This document shows, piece by piece, positions 16,875-25,966 of a stretch of 64,000 nucleotides of DNA. The first letter of the stretch is position 1. Every line of letters begins with the position of its first letter. Source of the DNA: Streptomyces sp. NBC_00691 (GTDB lineage Bacteria; Actinomycetota; Actinomycetes; Streptomycetales; Streptomycetaceae); NCBI RefSeq assembly GCF_036226665.1, contig NZ_CP109007.1, positions 2,396,501 to 2,460,500 on the forward strand, in the 5' to 3' direction. The notes under the pieces are model-generated. The model was not told the origin of the DNA and did not search any database. It was given only the letters and a program-made list of their open reading frames with translations. The position numbers were made by a program, and so were the translations under genes.

Positions 16875-18278
16875 GTGCTCAACAGCGCAGACAGCGCAAG
16901 GACCGCACAGCGTACGGACGTCGACGTGGATGCCGACGTCGACCTCGGCATCGCGCACACCGTCGATGTCGTCATCGTCGGAGCCGGGGTCGCGGGACTC
17001 GCCGCGGCCCGCCGGCTGACCGACGCCGGGCTCTCCGTGGCCGTCCTGGAGGCGGAACCCCGCGTCGGGGGCCGGATGGCGACCGAGGCCGTCGACGGCT
17101 TCCTGCTCGACCGGGTCGGGCCGCTGCTCACCCTGTCGTACGAGGAACTCCGGGCCGTCCCGGGGCTCGACGGCCTGGTGCTGCGGCCGTTCGCACCGGG
17201 GGTGCTCGTGCACAGCGACGGCCGGTACGCGCGGTGGGGCGCCCCGCACCCGCGCCGGACGGCCGCCGGGCCCCGGAACGCGGGGCACCGGAGCGTGGGG
17301 GGAGCGTTCAGCGTGGCGCGCGCCCTCGCGAGCGCCCCCCGGCATCCGGCCGCCTCGCTCGACCAGGCGCGGCTCGGCGCGTCCCTCGTCCGGCTCGCGG
17401 CGACCCCGACGCAGCGGATCCTGGCCCGTCCCGAGCGGACCGCGCGCGAGGCGCTGACCGCGCGGCTGCCCGTCCGCACCGTCCAGGGCGTACTGCGGCC
17501 GCTGCTCGCGGCGCTCCTCGGCGACCCGGACCTCGGCATGTCGAGCCGTCGCGCGGACCTGGCACTGCGCGCCTTCGCCCGGGGCCGGCTCGCGGTGCCC
17601 GAGGGCGGAGCGGCCGCGCTCCCCGAGCGGCTCGCGGCGGCGCTGCCGCCGGGCACGGTCCGGACGGGGGTCCGGGTCACGGAGGCGTCGATCTCGCGGG
17701 TGACGACGGCGGAGCACGGGGTGTTCCGGTGCCGGTCGGTCGTCCTCGCGACGGGGGCGCGGACGGCCGCCGAGCTGCTGCCCGGTCTGCGCCGGCCCGC
17801 CTTCCACTCCGTGACGGTGCTGCACCACACGGCGCCGGTGGCCCCGACGGCGGACCCGACCCTGCTCCTGGAGGCCGACCCGGGCGGGCCGGTGGCCCAC
17901 ACGGCGGTGATGAGCGCGGTGGACCCGGGGCGGGCGCCGGAGGGCCGGACGCTGATCACCTCGACGCTGATCGGGACGCCGCCGGACGACACGGAACGGC
18001 GGGTCCGCAAGCACCTCGCGACGCTGTACGGCACGTCGACGGACGAGTGGGAGCTGCTGGCCATGCGCCACACACCGGACGCGGTCCCGTCGATGCCCCC
18101 GCCGCACGACGCGCACCGCCCGGTCCGCCTGCTGGCCGGCCTGTACGTCTGCGGCGACCACCGCGCGACGGGCACCCCCCACGGCGCCCTCACCTCGGGC
18201 CACCGGGCGGCCACGTCCCTCCTGACGGACCTGGGCCTGCGCCGGGGGACGGAGGAAGGCGGGGTGGAGGCGGCGTAG
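16875..18278 (+). CDS. FAD-dependent oxidoreductase (amine oxidase/phytoene desaturase-like)
   Basis: A 467-aa flavoprotein. After an Asp-rich N-terminal tail, the FAD-binding motif VVIVGAGVAGLAAARRL (GAGVAG at 36-41) is followed by the acidic ribose-binding residue in VLEAEPRVGGRM. The C-terminus has YVCGDHRATGTPHGAL, the second flavin contact seen in protoporphyrinogen oxidase and carotenoid desaturase relatives. The middle is Arg/Pro-rich. GTG 16875 has GGGGAGGGG upstream. It is not in a carotenoid or haem cluster, so the substrate is open. Confidence 0.85.
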   Translation: MLNSADSARTAQRTDVDVDADVDLGIAHTVDVVIVGAGVAGLAAARRLTDAGLSVAVLEAEPRVGGRMATEAVDGFLLDRVGPLLTLSYEELRAVPGLDGLVLRPFAPGVLVHSDGRYARWGAPHPRRTAAGPRNAGHRSVGGAFSVARALASAPRHPAASLDQARLGASLVRLAATPTQRILARPERTAREALTARLPVRTVQGVLRPLLAALLGDPDLGMSSRRADLALRAFARGRLAVPEGGAAALPERLAAALPPGTVRTGVRVTEASISRVTTAEHGVFRCRSVVLATGARTAAELLPGLRRPAFHSVTVLHHTAPVAPTADPTLLLEADPGGPVAHTAVMSAVDPGRAPEGRTLITSTLIGTPPDDTERRVRKHLATLYGTSTDEWELLAMRHTPDAVPSMPPPHDAHRPVRLLAGLYVCGDHRATGTPHGALTSGHRAATSLLTDLGLRRGTEEGGVEAA

Positions 18279-18297
18279 GGGCCGCCGCCCCCTCATT

Positions 18298-18493
18298 GTG
18301 GGCAACTGTTCCGCTGGGGCGGAACGGGTGGGCACAACGGACGGTGCCCCGTGCCGGGCCTAGGCTTCCGGGCCTGGACCCGCACCCCGGGTGCGACGCG
18401 CAAGGGTGCGGGCCGGGTACAAGGGGCGGAGGCGCCGCCAAGCGCGCCGTCCCATGTGCCCACCCGTCCCGCCCCGCGGGACGATTGCCACAC
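18298..18493. repeat. Long imperfect inverted-repeat element
   Basis: A ~50-bp arm at 18298-18348 is repeated in inverted orientation at about 18444-18493 with roughly 80% identity, including the shared core GGGGCGG-A/G-ACGGGTGGGCACA. The ~95-bp interior contains further hairpins, such as CCCGCACCC with GGGTGCGGG. It fills the gap between two convergent genes and has no credible ORF. It could be a bidirectional terminator, a small non-autonomous mobile element or a dispersed extragenic repeat. Confidence 0.75.
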
Positions 18494-18563
18494 GGAGGGG
18501 CTGTCGGCCGCGGGCTGCGCCGAGTGAGGGCGGGGCAGGGCCCCGGGGTGGGGCCCCGTGGGG

Positions 18564-20081
18564 TCAGCCGATGGCGGCCACTCGGTCCCTGTACGTGCGG
18601 GCCGCCGCCGCGTCGCGGTACGGCTCCAGGCGGCGTTCGAAGTCGCGGACGTACTCCACCGCCCTCGCCGACCGCATCTCCGACGCCTGCTGCGCCGCCT
18701 CCGCCCCCAGCGCGCACGCCTGGTCCAGTTCCCCCAGGGCCAGTCGTGAGGTCGCCAGGACCACCCGGCAGAAGAGGCGGCTGCGGGCGAACCCGGGGGC
18801 CCGGAGCTGGAGGGCGCGTTCGGCGTGCTGGGCGGCCGGCCGGTACTGCTGGAGGTCGCGGTGGCAGTGCCCCAGCTCGTCGGCCAGCTGCGCCTCGTCG
18901 AACATCCGGGCCCAGTACGGCACCTCGTCGCCCGGCCGCGCCGCCTCCAGGGCCCGCTCGGCCCGTACGAGCGAGGCGCTGCACGCCCGCGCCTCGCCGA
19001 GCACCGCGTGCCCCCGCGCCTCGACCGCGTGCAGCATCGCCTGGACGACCGGCGGCGCGGCCGGACCGACGCCCTGCTGGGCGACCCGGGCGAGCTGTAC
19101 GGCCTCCCGTCCGTGGCCGAGGTACACGGCCTGGCAGCTCATGGTGAGGAGCACGTACGAGCCGTACGCCCGGTCACCCGCGGCCTGGGCGAGCCGGAGC
19201 GCCTGGACGAAGTAGCGCTGGGCGAGGCCGTGCGCGGCGATGTCGTACGACGTCCAGCCGGCGAGCCGGGTGAGGTCGGCGGCCGCGGCGAAGAGGCGCC
19301 GCCCCACGGACTCGCCGTACGTGCCGCGCAGCATCGGCTCGGCCTCGTGCTCCAGGTAGCGGACGAGGGCCTGCCGGGCGTGCCCGCCGCCGTAGGCGTG
19401 GTCGAGCGCGCGGAAGAGTTCGCCGACGGACCGCAGGGCGGCGATGTCCCCGCTGGAGACCCGCTGGCCGGGCCCCCGGTCCGTACCGCGCTGCCGGGGC
19501 ACGGAGAAGCGGCCCTGGGGCGGCACCCGGGGGTCGTGGACGAGCCGGGGGTCGTGGGCCGTGCGGCCCTCGGCCATGCCGGCGGCCGCGGCCGCCGTCG
19601 CGGACCGGGGGCCCTGCGGCGCGTCCCCCCGCGCCACCCGGTCGTCGGCGCGGCCGATCAGCCAGTCGCGGCTGGGCACGACCAGACCCGCCGGGGTGAA
19701 GGCGATCTTGCGGAGTTCGGCGTGGCTGCCTGAGTCCTTCCGCCAGAGTCCGCTGACGATGTCGACCGCTTCCTCGGGGGTCGCCGCGAACTCCAGGCCC
19801 GCGTAGACGGGCGCGCAGGCGTCGAGGCCGAGATCCTGGGCGGAGAGCCGGCGGCCGAGGCGACGGGTGAAGACCTCGGCGATCAGCGCGGGCGTGGTGC
19901 CGCGCGGCTGCTGGCCGCGGAGCCAGCGGGTCACCGAGGTCTTGTCGTACCGCAGGTCGAGTCCGTGTTCCAGACCGAGCTGGTCCACCCGTCTCGCCAG
20001 GCCCGCGTGGGAGAACCCGGCTTCGGCGATGAGCGCGGCGAGCTGGCGGTTCGGGATGCGCTGCGGTGGTCGTTCCGTCAT
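18564..20081 (-). CDS. NsdA-like HTH/TPR regulatory protein
   Basis: A 505-aa soluble protein from ATG 20081 with GGAG upstream. The N-terminal ~90 residues hold an XRE-like HTH (around GLARRVDQLGLEHG and KTSVTRWLRGQQP). The rest is helical with TPR-like repeats, for example AQHAERALQLRAPGFARS. The layout resembles NsdA-type proteins of Streptomyces, which influence sporulation and antibiotic production. I infer a developmental-regulator role only by this resemblance. It is divergent from lipB. Confidence 0.75.
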   Translation of the reverse strand: MTERPPQRIPNRQLAALIAEAGFSHAGLARRVDQLGLEHGLDLRYDKTSVTRWLRGQQPRGTTPALIAEVFTRRLGRRLSAQDLGLDACAPVYAGLEFAATPEEAVDIVSGLWRKDSGSHAELRKIAFTPAGLVVPSRDWLIGRADDRVARGDAPQGPRSATAAAAAGMAEGRTAHDPRLVHDPRVPPQGRFSVPRQRGTDRGPGQRVSSGDIAALRSVGELFRALDHAYGGGHARQALVRYLEHEAEPMLRGTYGESVGRRLFAAAADLTRLAGWTSYDIAAHGLAQRYFVQALRLAQAAGDRAYGSYVLLTMSCQAVYLGHGREAVQLARVAQQGVGPAAPPVVQAMLHAVEARGHAVLGEARACSASLVRAERALEAARPGDEVPYWARMFDEAQLADELGHCHRDLQQYRPAAQHAERALQLRAPGFARSRLFCRVVLATSRLALGELDQACALGAEAAQQASEMRSARAVEYVRDFERRLEPYRDAAAARTYRDRVAAIG

Positions 20082-20416
20082 CAGCTGTGCGGTCTCCTGC
20101 CTTCCGGGTCCCGGCGGCAGCCCCGTCGGACCCTCATGGAACGGCGTGAATTTAGCGGTCCTCACGGCCCGTACCGCCACCTTCGCCCCACATTCATCCG
20201 ATCGTGTGAGGATTGACGGCATCGCTGACGTAGGCGTCCCCGGCCATCTGCCGGAGGACGCCCCGGACGCCCGCCGGACGCGGTCCCCGTCCACCTGCCG
20301 GAGGTCCGCCCCCGGCACCGCCGTACAGTGGCATGGGCGCGAATGACGCATGGTGCCGCAACGGCCCGGGATGATCCCCGGATTCCGGCCCCCGGCACCC
20401 AGGAGGAGGCATGGCC
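20082..20416. other. Divergent intergenic region between the NsdA-like gene and lipB
   Basis: 335 bp with no supported gene. On the minus strand TAAATT (about 20149-20155) could be the -10 of the NsdA-like gene. On the plus strand TTGACG at about 20213 could be a -35, but no well-spaced -10 follows. A strong AGGAGGAGG (20401-20409) just before lipB is its ribosome site. Confidence 0.5.
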
Positions 20417-21226
20417 GTGAGTGAGCTGCGATTCGTCCGCCTTGGGTTCGGCGAGGAAGCCGTCGACTACCAGGTGGCCTGGGACAAGCAGCGCGAAGTG
20501 CACGCCGCGCGGTTCGCCGACGAGACCGACGACACCTGTCTGCTCCTCGAGCACCCGCCGGTCTACACGGCCGGCCGGCGTACGGCGGAGAACGAGCGCC
20601 CGCTCGACGGGACGCCCGTGGTGGACGTCGACCGCGGCGGAAAGATCACCTGGCACGGCCCCGGCCAGCTCGTCGGCTACCCGATCATGAAGCTGCCCCG
20701 CCCGGTGGACGTCGTCGCGCACGTGCGCCGGCTGGAGGAGGCGCTGATCCTCACCGCCGCCGAGTTCGGCGTGGAGACGAGCCGGGTCGAGGGCCGCAGC
20801 GGGGTGTGGGTGCTCGGCGATCCCGTCGAGCGGCGGCCGTCGCTCGGCGGCCTGTCCCTGGACTTCGACCCGCGTCTGAACGACGAGGAGTTCGACCCCC
20901 GCCTGAACGGCCCCGAGTACGCCCCGTCCAACGCCGGCCAGCGCCGCGAGGACCGCAAGCTCGCCGCGATCGGCATCCGGGTCGCCAAGGGCGTCACGAT
21001 GCACGGCTTCGCCCTGAACGTGAACCCGGACAACGCCTGGTTCGACCGGATCATCCCCTGCGGCATCCGCGACGCGGGCGTCACCTCGCTCGCCAACGAG
21101 CTGGGCCGCGACGTCACGATCGAGGAGGTGCTGCCAGTGGTGGAGAAGCATCTGCGGGCGGTCCTGGAGCAGGCGGAGCTGAGGCCGCGCGAGATCGAGC
21201 GTCCGGTGGAGACCGCCTCGGTCTGA
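20417..21226 (+). CDS. lipB: Lipoyl(octanoyl) transferase
   Basis: Transfers octanoyl from octanoyl-ACP to the lipoyl-domain Lys of E2 enzymes and GcvH, before LipA inserts sulfur. The 269-aa protein has the family blocks [17 protein letters not shown], the catalytic Lys in DRKLAAIGI, and the catalytic Cys in IIPCGI. Between GVWVLGD and DRKLAAIG it carries an extra ~45-residue insert with a repeated FDPRLN, not present in E. coli LipB. GTG 20417 is preferred over ATG 20411 because AGGAGGAGG ends one base before that ATG and is correctly spaced from the GTG. lipA follows after 124 bp. Confidence 0.93.
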   Translation: MSELRFVRLGFGEEAVDYQVAWDKQREVHAARFADETDDTCLLLEHPPVYTAGRRTAENERPLDGTPVVDVDRGGKITWHGPGQLVGYPIMKLPRPVDVVAHVRRLEEALILTAAEFGVETSRVEGRSGVWVLGDPVERRPSLGGLSLDFDPRLNDEEFDPRLNGPEYAPSNAGQRREDRKLAAIGIRVAKGVTMHGFALNVNPDNAWFDRIIPCGIRDAGVTSLANELGRDVTIEEVLPVVEKHLRAVLEQAELRPREIERPVETASV

Positions 21227-21261
21227 GGACCGCCCGGGAGCACCCGCAGGAATGCAGGGCG

Positions 21262-21280
21262 CTGGCCAGAGGTTGGCCAG
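21262..21280. promoter_or_regulatory. Palindrome upstream of lipA
   Basis: CTGGCC-N7-GGCCAG is a perfect 6-bp-arm inverted repeat about 70 bp before the lipA start, just ahead of a TAGTAA that could serve as -10. It may be an operator or an incidental repeat. Confidence 0.3.
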
Positions 21281-21350
21281 ACGTAGTAAGGCATGGGAAG
21301 CAACGGCGTACCCTGGTGTGCGCCGAAGAATCGAAGCTACAGGAGCCGAT

Positions 21351-22322
21351 GTGTCCGCAGTCGCACCCGACGGACGCAAGATGCTGCGCCTGGAGGTCCG
21401 GAACGCCCAGACCCCCATCGAGCGCAAGCCCGAGTGGATCAAGACGCGGGCGAAGATGGGGCCCGAGTACACGAAGATGCAGAGCCTCGTGAAGAGCGAG
21501 GGGCTGCACACGGTCTGCCAGGAGGCGGGCTGTCCCAACATCTTCGAGTGCTGGGAGGACCGCGAGGCGACCTTCCTCATCGGCGGTGACCAGTGCACCC
21601 GGCGCTGCGACTTCTGCCAGATCGACACGGGCAAGCCCGAGGCGCTGGACCGGGACGAGCCGCGCCGCGTGGGCGAGTCCGTCGTCACGATGGACCTGAA
21701 CTACGCCACCATCACGGGCGTCGCGCGCGACGACCTGGAGGACGGCGGCGCCTGGCTGTACGCGGAGACCGTGCGCCAGATCCACCAGCAGACGGCGGAG
21801 CGCGCCGAGGGCCGCACCAAGGTCGAGCTGCTCGCGCCCGACTTCAACGCGGTGCCGGAGCTCCTGGCGGAGGTCTTCGCCTCCCGCCCCGAGGTCTTCG
21901 CGCACAACGTGGAGACGGTGCCGCGGATCTTCAAGCGGATCCGTCCGGGCTTCCGCTACGAGCGTTCGCTGGACGTGATCACGCAGGCCCGTGACTACGG
22001 TCTGGTCACGAAGTCGAACCTGATCCTCGGCATGGGTGAGACCCGCGAGGAGGTCAGCGAGGCGCTCCAGCAGCTGCACGACGCGGGCTGCGAGCTGATC
22101 ACGATCACGCAGTACCTGCGGCCCTCCGTCCGGCACCACCCCGTGGAGCGCTGGGTGAAGCCGCAGGAGTTCGTGGAGCTCAAGGACGAGGCCGACGCGA
22201 TCGGCTTCTCCGGTGTCATGTCGGGCCCGCTGGTTCGTTCGTCGTACCGCGCGGGTCGCCTCTTCCAGCAGGCGATCGAGAAGCGACGTGGCGCCGTCGA
22301 CAACGCCACGCAGGCTGTGTGA
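21351..22322 (+). CDS. lipA: Lipoyl synthase (radical SAM)
   Basis: Inserts two sulfurs into protein-bound octanoyl groups; needs SAM and two 4Fe-4S clusters. The 323-aa protein has the auxiliary-cluster cysteines in [12 protein letters not shown] and the radical-SAM motif CTRRCDFC, plus the C-terminal Arg-Ser-Ser-Tyr segment (VRSSYRAG) that supplies the serine ligand. GTG 21351 is preferred to the upstream ATG 21252 because AGGAG (21341-21345) precedes it. With lipB it matures the E2 lipoyl domains encoded at 5.3 kb. A strong hairpin follows. Confidence 0.95.
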   Translation: MSAVAPDGRKMLRLEVRNAQTPIERKPEWIKTRAKMGPEYTKMQSLVKSEGLHTVCQEAGCPNIFECWEDREATFLIGGDQCTRRCDFCQIDTGKPEALDRDEPRRVGESVVTMDLNYATITGVARDDLEDGGAWLYAETVRQIHQQTAERAEGRTKVELLAPDFNAVPELLAEVFASRPEVFAHNVETVPRIFKRIRPGFRYERSLDVITQARDYGLVTKSNLILGMGETREEVSEALQQLHDAGCELITITQYLRPSVRHHPVERWVKPQEFVELKDEADAIGFSGVMSGPLVRSSYRAGRLFQQAIEKRRGAVDNATQAV

Positions 22323-22363
22323 ATCGGATCACAAGTGGTTACCGGCCAGTATTGACCGGATCG

Positions 22364-22413
22364 GACGCGGCTCGTACGGCCCCGCAGCTCAGCGGGGATG
22401 TACGGGCCGCGTC
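22364..22413 (+). terminator. Terminator after lipA
   Basis: A 22-bp stem with three mismatches (22364-22385 with 22392-22413) around a 6-nt loop, 41 bp after the lipA stop. Confidence 0.85.
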
Positions 22414-22587
22414 GGTGTCTCCCGGTCCCTCCACATGGCCGCATCAACGTTTCATCAGTGTTTGACCACCGGGTCACGCCCTGGTAACACCAGTCTGTGA
22501 GCCTGGTTTCACTCACCGCCACGACTCGCTCACATCCCGCCCGTACCCCCCGCCTCGTCTCATCCGCAATCGAGGGAGGACCCCGAC

Positions 22588-22803
22588 ATGCCGGCCGCAT
22601 CGACGCACGTCCGCGTCACCGCGATCCCGTCCGTCACCGACGCCCTGAAGGCCGTGGAGGCACTGCTCCTCGGCGCCGGGCAGCGCACCGCCCGGCGCAA
22701 CGCCTGGAACTCCGTCCTGGAGGACCGCCGCCGCGCCAAGGACCGGGTCGAGGCCCAGCACGTGATGGAGGTCGCGTCGGGCCGGACTTCCCGGGCCACG
22801 TAA
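22588..22803 (+). CDS. Small conserved hypothetical protein
   Basis: A 71-aa basic protein starting MPAASTHVRVTAIP with a central helix of RRNAWNSVLEDRRRAKDRVE. It has GAGGGAGGA as a good ribosome site and good third-position GC. I do not recognise a family. Its place between lipA and the DUF4191 gene is, from memory, conserved in Streptomyces. It ends 10 bp before the DUF4191 gene, suggesting co-transcription. No signal peptide or membrane segment. Confidence 0.75.
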   Translation: MPAASTHVRVTAIPSVTDALKAVEALLLGAGQRTARRNAWNSVLEDRRRAKDRVEAQHVMEVASGRTSRAT

Positions 22804-22813
22804 ACTTCAGGAC

Positions 22814-23518
22814 ATGGCGAGGAAGGCAAACACGGGCAGCGCTGACGCTGCGAACCAGGGGCGGCTCAAGCAGATCGCCCTCACGTACAAGATGACCCGA
22901 AAGGCTGACCCGAAGGTCGGACTTGTCGTCGCAGGCGTGGGCATCGTCGTACTCGGTGTCCTCCTCGCGATCGGCTTCCTGATCGGTCACCCGGTCTACC
23001 TGGGCATCCTGGGCCTGGTCCTGGGGCTCCTGGCGGCGGCCATCGTGTTCGGGCGGCGCGCCGAGCGCGCGGCCTTCGGGCAGATGGAGGGCCAGCCGGG
23101 CGCTGCCGCGGCGGTCCTGCAGAACGTCGGGCGCGGCTGGACGACGACCCCCGCGGTCGCGATGAACCGCAGCCAGGACGTCGTGCACCGGGCGGTCGGC
23201 CGGGCCGGCATCGTGCTGGTGGCGGAGGGCAACCCGAACCGGGTGAAGCCGCTGCTCGCGGCCGAGAAGAAGCGGATGAACCGCGTCGTGGTGGACGTGC
23301 CGGTCACCGACATCATCGTCGGCGACGGCGAGGGCCAGGTGCCGCTCAAGAAGGTCCGTACGACCATGCTCAAGCTGCCTCGGGTGCTCACCGGCCCGCA
23401 GGTGACGGTGGCCAACGACCGGCTGCGGGCGATGGGTGACCTGATGAGCAACATGCCGCTGCCGAAGGGTCCGATGCCGAAGGGCATGCGGATGCCGCGG
23501 GGCGGAAAGATGCGCTGA
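22814..23518 (+). CDS. DUF4191 integral membrane protein
   Basis: A 234-aa protein of the actinobacterial DUF4191 family. A short basic N-terminus (RLKQIALTYKMTRKADPK) is followed by two adjacent transmembrane helices at about 38-80, then a cytoplasmic domain with NRVVVDVPVTDIIVGDG and a Met/Pro/Gly-rich tail. It is consistently near lipA and glnA in actinobacteria, but its function is unknown. A very strong bidirectional hairpin follows. Confidence 0.85.
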   Translation: MARKANTGSADAANQGRLKQIALTYKMTRKADPKVGLVVAGVGIVVLGVLLAIGFLIGHPVYLGILGLVLGLLAAAIVFGRRAERAAFGQMEGQPGAAAAVLQNVGRGWTTTPAVAMNRSQDVVHRAVGRAGIVLVAEGNPNRVKPLLAAEKKRMNRVVVDVPVTDIIVGDGEGQVPLKKVRTTMLKLPRVLTGPQVTVANDRLRAMGDLMSNMPLPKGPMPKGMRMPRGGKMR

Positions 23519-23553
23519 CGCGCCCGACCGGAGGCGATCGCCTCCAGAACTGC

Positions 23554-23604
23554 TTCATGAGGAAGGCCCCGGACCGTGTGACGGTCCGGGGCCTTCCTCA
23601 TGAA
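23554..23604. terminator. Bidirectional terminator between DUF4191 and RDD genes
   Basis: A perfect 24-bp inverted repeat (23554-23577 with 23581-23604) around a GTG loop lies between two convergent genes. It ends 13 bp before the stop of the minus-strand RDD gene. Confidence 0.92.
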
Positions 23605-23617
23605 GGGGTCCAGGCGG

Positions 23618-24085
23618 TCAGATACGGACCTGTACGGCGCCGGAGAGACGGTCGTGGAGGCCGCGGCCGTCGCGGTCCCAGATGAGGGCCGGGATCGCCA
23701 GACAGACGAGCAGGGAGCGGAGCGCCACGCGCGGGAGGGCGAGGCGGCCGCCGTTCACGGAGACGACCCCGAGGCCGAAGAGGCGCTTTCCGGGGGTCGA
23801 GCCGACGGTGCCGACGGTCAGCACGCTCAGGACGAGCAGGATGACGAGGGCCCAGTTGCCGGTGGCCTGGTTGTAGCCGTCGGTGATCAGGCCGTATGCG
23901 ATCAGGGTGCAGAGGGCCCAGTCGACGGCGAGGGCGCCGAGACGGCGCCCGGGGCGGGCGATCGAACCGGGGCCCTCCTCGGGCAGCCCCAGCTGCTGAC
24001 CGCGGTAACCGAAGTCGACGCCTGCGTCCTCGGCCGCCGCGCGGGGGCCGGAGAGCCAAGATCCGAGTGCTTGCCTGTTGTCCAC
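23618..24085 (-). CDS. RDD family membrane protein
   Basis: About 155 aa from GTG 24085. A soluble N-terminal segment with DFGYRGQQLGLPEEGPGS is followed by an RDD domain: RRLGALAVDWALC at the first helix, a second hydrophobic stretch (LVILLVLSVLTVGTVG), then GSTPGKRLFGL and IWDRDGRGLHDRLSG near the end. RDD proteins are small three-helix membrane proteins, some linked to ion exchange. The longer ORF start (24160) is possible but would run into the glnA control region. It is divergent from glnA, whose GlnR box lies upstream. Confidence 0.82.
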   Translation of the reverse strand: MDNRQALGSWLSGPRAAAEDAGVDFGYRGQQLGLPEEGPGSIARPGRRLGALAVDWALCTLIAYGLITDGYNQATGNWALVILLVLSVLTVGTVGSTPGKRLFGLGVVSVNGGRLALPRVALRSLLVCLAIPALIWDRDGRGLHDRLSGAVQVRI

Positions 24086-24169
24086 CCGACCACGGTACTG
24101 CGCCCGTTTTTGATCACTTCGGCCCGGGTCGTCGAAGGGTGTCGGGAAGCGCGGCGACACCCACCTCGG

Positions 24170-24207
24170 TTAACTTCGACGAAACAATTGGGTCATGCTT
24201 GAGAAAT
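24170..24207 (+). promoter_or_regulatory. GlnR box upstream of glnA
   Basis: TTAAC-n6-GAAAC-n6-GTCAT-n6-GAAAT gives four half-sites at exact 11-bp steps, matching the streptomycete GlnR consensus gTnAC-n6-GaAAc repeated twice. It lies about 100-140 bp before the glnA ATG. GlnR is the OmpR-type nitrogen regulator that activates glnA under nitrogen limitation. Confidence 0.88.
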
Positions 24208-24307
24208 CCCGTCTGCCTATGGTCGGGTCCAGCGTGTGCCACCGCACTGGCCGCACGAACCAGCTGCAAACCCCGCCCCTCCCCGGGCCGGGAGTAGGAG
24301 GAGTGGG

Positions 24308-25732
24308 ATGTCCGAGACGCACGGGTTCCAGAACGCCGACGAGGTCAAGAAGTTCATCCAGGACAACGACGTCAAGATGGTCGACGTCCGCTTCTGCGAC
24401 CTTCCGGGCGTGATGCAGCACTTCACGATCCCGGCGACGGCGTTCGACCCGTCGGAGGAGCTCGCCTTCGACGGTTCGTCGATCCGCGGCTTCCAGGCGA
24501 TCCACGAGTCCGACATGTCGCTCCGCGCCGACCTGTCGACGGCCCGCGTGGACCCCTTCCGCCGCGACAAGACGCTGAACATCAACTTCTTCATCCACGA
24601 CCCGATCACGGGCGAGCAGTACAGCCGTGACCCGCGGAACATCGCGAAGAAGGCCGAGGCGTACCTCGCCTCCACGGGCATCGCCGACACCGCGTACTTC
24701 GGCCCCGAGGCCGAGTTCTACGTGTTCGACTCGGTGCGCTTCGAGACCTCGGCGAACCAGGGCTTCTACCACATCGACTCCGAGGCCGGCGCCTGGAACA
24801 CCGGTGCGGAGGAGAACAACCGCGGCTACAAGGTCCGCTACAAGGGCGGCTACTTCCCGGCCCCGCCGGTCGACCACTTCGCCGACCTGCGCTCGGAGAT
24901 CTCCCTGGAGCTGGAGAACGTCGGCCTGCAGGTCGAGCGCCAGCACCACGAGGTCGGCACCGCCGGCCAGGCCGAGATCAACTACAAGTTCAACACGCTG
25001 CTCGCCGCGGCGGACGACCTGATGCTCTTCAAGTACATCGTGAAGAACGTCGCCTGGCGCAACGGCAAGACCGCGACCTTCATGCCGAAGCCGATCTTCG
25101 GTGACAACGGCTCGGGCATGCACGTCCACCAGTCGCTGTGGACCGGCGGCCAGCCGCTGTTCTACGACGAGACCGGCTACGCGGGCCTCTCGGACACCGC
25201 CCGCTACTACATCGGCGGCATCCTCAAGCACGCCCCGTCGCTGCTCGCCTTCACCAACCCGACGGTGAACTCGTACCACCGCCTGGTCCCGGGCTTCGAG
25301 GCGCCGGTCAACATGGTGTACTCGCAGCGCAACCGCTCCGCCGCCATGCGCATCCCGATCACGGGCTCGAACCCGAAGGCCAAGCGCGTCGAGTTCCGCG
25401 CGCCGGACCCGTCCTCGAACCCGTACCTCGCCTTCTCGGCGCTGCTCCTCGCGGGCCTCGACGGCATCAAGAACAAGATCGAGCCCATGGAGCCGATCGA
25501 CAAGGACCTCTACGAGCTGGCTCCCGAGGAGCACGCCAACGTCCCCCAGGTCCCGACCAACCTCGAGGCCGTCCTCACCGCCCTGGAGGAGGACAACGAG
25601 TACCTCCAGGCCGGTGGCGTCTTCACCTCGGACCTGATCGAGACCTGGATCGACTACAAGCGCACGCACGAGATCGCCCCGATCCAGCTGCGCCCGCACC
25701 CGCACGAGTTCGAGCTCTACTTCGACCTCTAG
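24308..25732 (+). CDS. glnA: Glutamine synthetase type I
   Basis: ATP-dependent synthesis of glutamine from glutamate and ammonium; dodecameric. The 474-aa length fits GSI-beta. The N-terminal [15 protein letters not shown], the metal/Glu motifs around [11 protein letters not shown], the ammonium/Glu region [12 protein letters not shown], and the adenylylation segment DLYELAPEE (Tyr about 402) are all present, so activity is probably also set by GlnE. ATG 24308 has a GGAGTGGG ribosome site just upstream. The promoter region carries the GlnR box. A terminator at 25760 separates it from the CDPS operon. Confidence 0.97.
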   Translation: MSETHGFQNADEVKKFIQDNDVKMVDVRFCDLPGVMQHFTIPATAFDPSEELAFDGSSIRGFQAIHESDMSLRADLSTARVDPFRRDKTLNINFFIHDPITGEQYSRDPRNIAKKAEAYLASTGIADTAYFGPEAEFYVFDSVRFETSANQGFYHIDSEAGAWNTGAEENNRGYKVRYKGGYFPAPPVDHFADLRSEISLELENVGLQVERQHHEVGTAGQAEINYKFNTLLAAADDLMLFKYIVKNVAWRNGKTATFMPKPIFGDNGSGMHVHQSLWTGGQPLFYDETGYAGLSDTARYYIGGILKHAPSLLAFTNPTVNSYHRLVPGFEAPVNMVYSQRNRSAAMRIPITGSNPKAKRVEFRAPDPSSNPYLAFSALLLAGLDGIKNKIEPMEPIDKDLYELAPEEHANVPQVPTNLEAVLTALEEDNEYLQAGGVFTSDLIETWIDYKRTHEIAPIQLRPHPHEFELYFDL

Positions 25733-25759
25733 GCCGTACCGCGCGAGCGAGGTCCTGTC

Positions 25760-25795
25760 GAGGCCCGTCGTCCCCTTCGGGGGGCGGCGGGCCTC
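25760..25795 (+). terminator. Terminator after glnA
   Basis: A 16-bp stem with G-U pairs (25760-25775 with 25780-25795) and a TTCG tetraloop, 27 bp after the glnA stop. Confidence 0.85.
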
Positions 25796-25966
25796 GCCGT
25801 TTCCGGCCAAGATCACAGAAGTGCGAACAGGTGACGAACTCTCGTGCGTACCTACGAGTAGGGGGTTCACGCTCCGCGACCGGCCGATAGCTTGTCGTCG
25901 TCGCCGCCGCCACACCCGGAGCACTGGGCTCCGCTGGGACTAGCTGGCGCGATGAGGACTGCCGAC

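Noticed and set aside
15225..18335. A 1036-aa minus-strand protein
   Set aside because: Only the last 167 codons (from ATG 15728) are a GNAT gene; the rest is antisense to the epimerase and FAD oxidoreductase.
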